Source: Nitrospirota bacterium (GTDB lineage Bacteria; Nitrospirota; Nitrospiria; Nitrospirales; Nitrospiraceae). From it: a stretch of 6,576 nucleotides of DNA. This document shows positions 5,948-6,576 of the stretch, one piece after another; positions within the stretch are counted from its first letter, which is position 1, and each line of letters opens with the position of its first letter. Location: positions 1 through 6,576 of the forward strand of contig JAHWYE010000099.1 of assembly GCA_020028195.1 (NCBI GenBank), given 5' to 3'. The position numbers and the translations under genes were made by a program. The notes under the pieces were generated by a model. The model searched no databases, was not told where the DNA came from, and saw nothing but the letters and a program-made list of their open reading frames with translations.

Positions 5948-6576
5948 TATTTCCTTTTTAGCGCGTGGCGAGCCGACGCCATCGGGTTCCTGAGCATGAT
6001 CGTCTCGCCACGTTTGGAGCCAGTGGAAATGATGTCGATGCGACAGTCAGCTAACTCTTCGATCCGCTTCAGATACCGCTTGGCCTGGACAGGCAGCGCC
6101 TTGTAGGACACGATTCCGGTGGTGGCAGTGGCCCAGCCTGGCAGCACTTCATAGACCGGTTCGCATTCCGTCAGCACCTGGATGTCCGACGGCATCTCCC
6201 GGAAGAGCTTGCCTCTATGACGGTAGGCAGTGCAGATCTTCAGCTCCTTGCAGCCGTCCAAGACATCCAGTTTGGTCACGGCCAGGGATGTCAGTCCATT
6301 GATTCGCCTCGCATAGCGCACGAGCAAGGCGTCGAACCACCCGCAGCGTCGAGGCCGACCGGTGGTCGCGCCAAATTCCCTGCCCCGTTCCTGCAATCCC
6401 CCGCCGATCGCATCCGTCAACTCAGTCGGGAAGGGCCCGCTGCCGACCCTCGTGGTATAGGCTTTCGCAACCCCCAACACCGCACCGATCTTGGTGGGTC
6501 CAACGCCGGTTCCGGTACAGGCTCCCCCAGCGGCAGCGCTGGAGGACGTGACGTAGGGATAGGTGCCGAAATCCAC
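5947..6576 (-). CDS. purA: Adenylosuccinate synthetase, C-terminal half (cut by window edge)
   Basis: This cytoplasmic enzyme makes adenylosuccinate from IMP, aspartate and GTP (EC 6.3.4.4), the first committed step from IMP to AMP. The 209 or so visible residues correspond to roughly the second half of the usual protein of about 430. The reading frame is open through position 6576, and the first visible codon (GTG) is an internal Val, not a start. Family motifs in order are VDFGTYPYVTSS at the edge, AYTTRVGSGPFPTEL, the REFGATTGRPRRCGWFD segment, LTSLAVTKLDVLDG, and STGSKRGETI near the end. The stop is TAG at 5947-5949, after a basic ALKRK tail. The C-terminus appears complete and undisrupted, and the neighbouring heptamer repeat begins exactly at the stop. 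tRNA-Lys lies about 100 bases downstream on the same strand. Confidence 0.96.
   Translation of the reverse strand: MDFGTYPYVTSSSAAAGGACTGTGVGPTKIGAVLGVAKAYTTRVGSGPFPTELTDAIGGGLQERGREFGATTGRPRRCGWFDALLVRYARRINGLTSLAVTKLDVLDGCKELKICTAYRHRGKLFREMPSDIQVLTECEPVYEVLPGWATATTGIVSYKALPVQAKRYLKRIEELADCRIDIISTGSKRGETIMLRNPMASARHALKRK

Noticed and set aside
5947..6576. Reading purA as a complete gene starting at the GTG at the window edge
   Set aside because: The first visible residues are the internal VDFGTYPYVTSS motif, and the N-terminal GTP-binding half is missing, so the gene is truncated by the window.

Overview
The window looks like an ordinary chromosomal stretch of a moderately GC-rich, Gram-negative-type bacterium. 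The gene content and protein style suggest a Nitrospira-like member of Nitrospirota. That assignment rests on recall and inference, not on any phylogenetic marker I could test here.

Layout. The left third (71-2334, plus strand) holds two paralogous type IV pilus retraction ATPases, pilT then pilU, each with its own good Shine-Dalgarno and only 35 bases between them. Everything to the right lies on the minus strand. Read in transcription order from the right edge it is: the C-terminal half of purA (adenylosuccinate synthetase, cut by the window end), a 100-base gap filled by a heptamer inverted repeat, tRNA-Lys(UUU), tRNA-Glu(UUC), a leader of about 150 bases, a secreted formylglycine-generating-enzyme-like protein without the catalytic cysteines, a CxxC redoxin starting on GTG two bases after the previous stop, and a nicotinate phosphoribosyltransferase (pncB). 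pncB converges on pilU across a 156-base gap with no convincing terminator.

How the genes relate. PilT and PilU form a functional pair driving pilus retraction. The FGE-like protein and the redoxin are almost certainly one transcription unit, although the first carries a Sec signal and the second does not. pncB (NAD salvage) has 144 bases of its own leader with a candidate promoter and may be transcribed separately. purA and the two tRNAs are housekeeping genes.

I see no CRISPR array, transposase, toxin-antitoxin pair, phage gene or clearly novel multi-gene system. The points most worth a second look are the inverted heptamer arrays between purA and tRNA-Lys, and the coupled FGE-like pseudoenzyme/redoxin pair.
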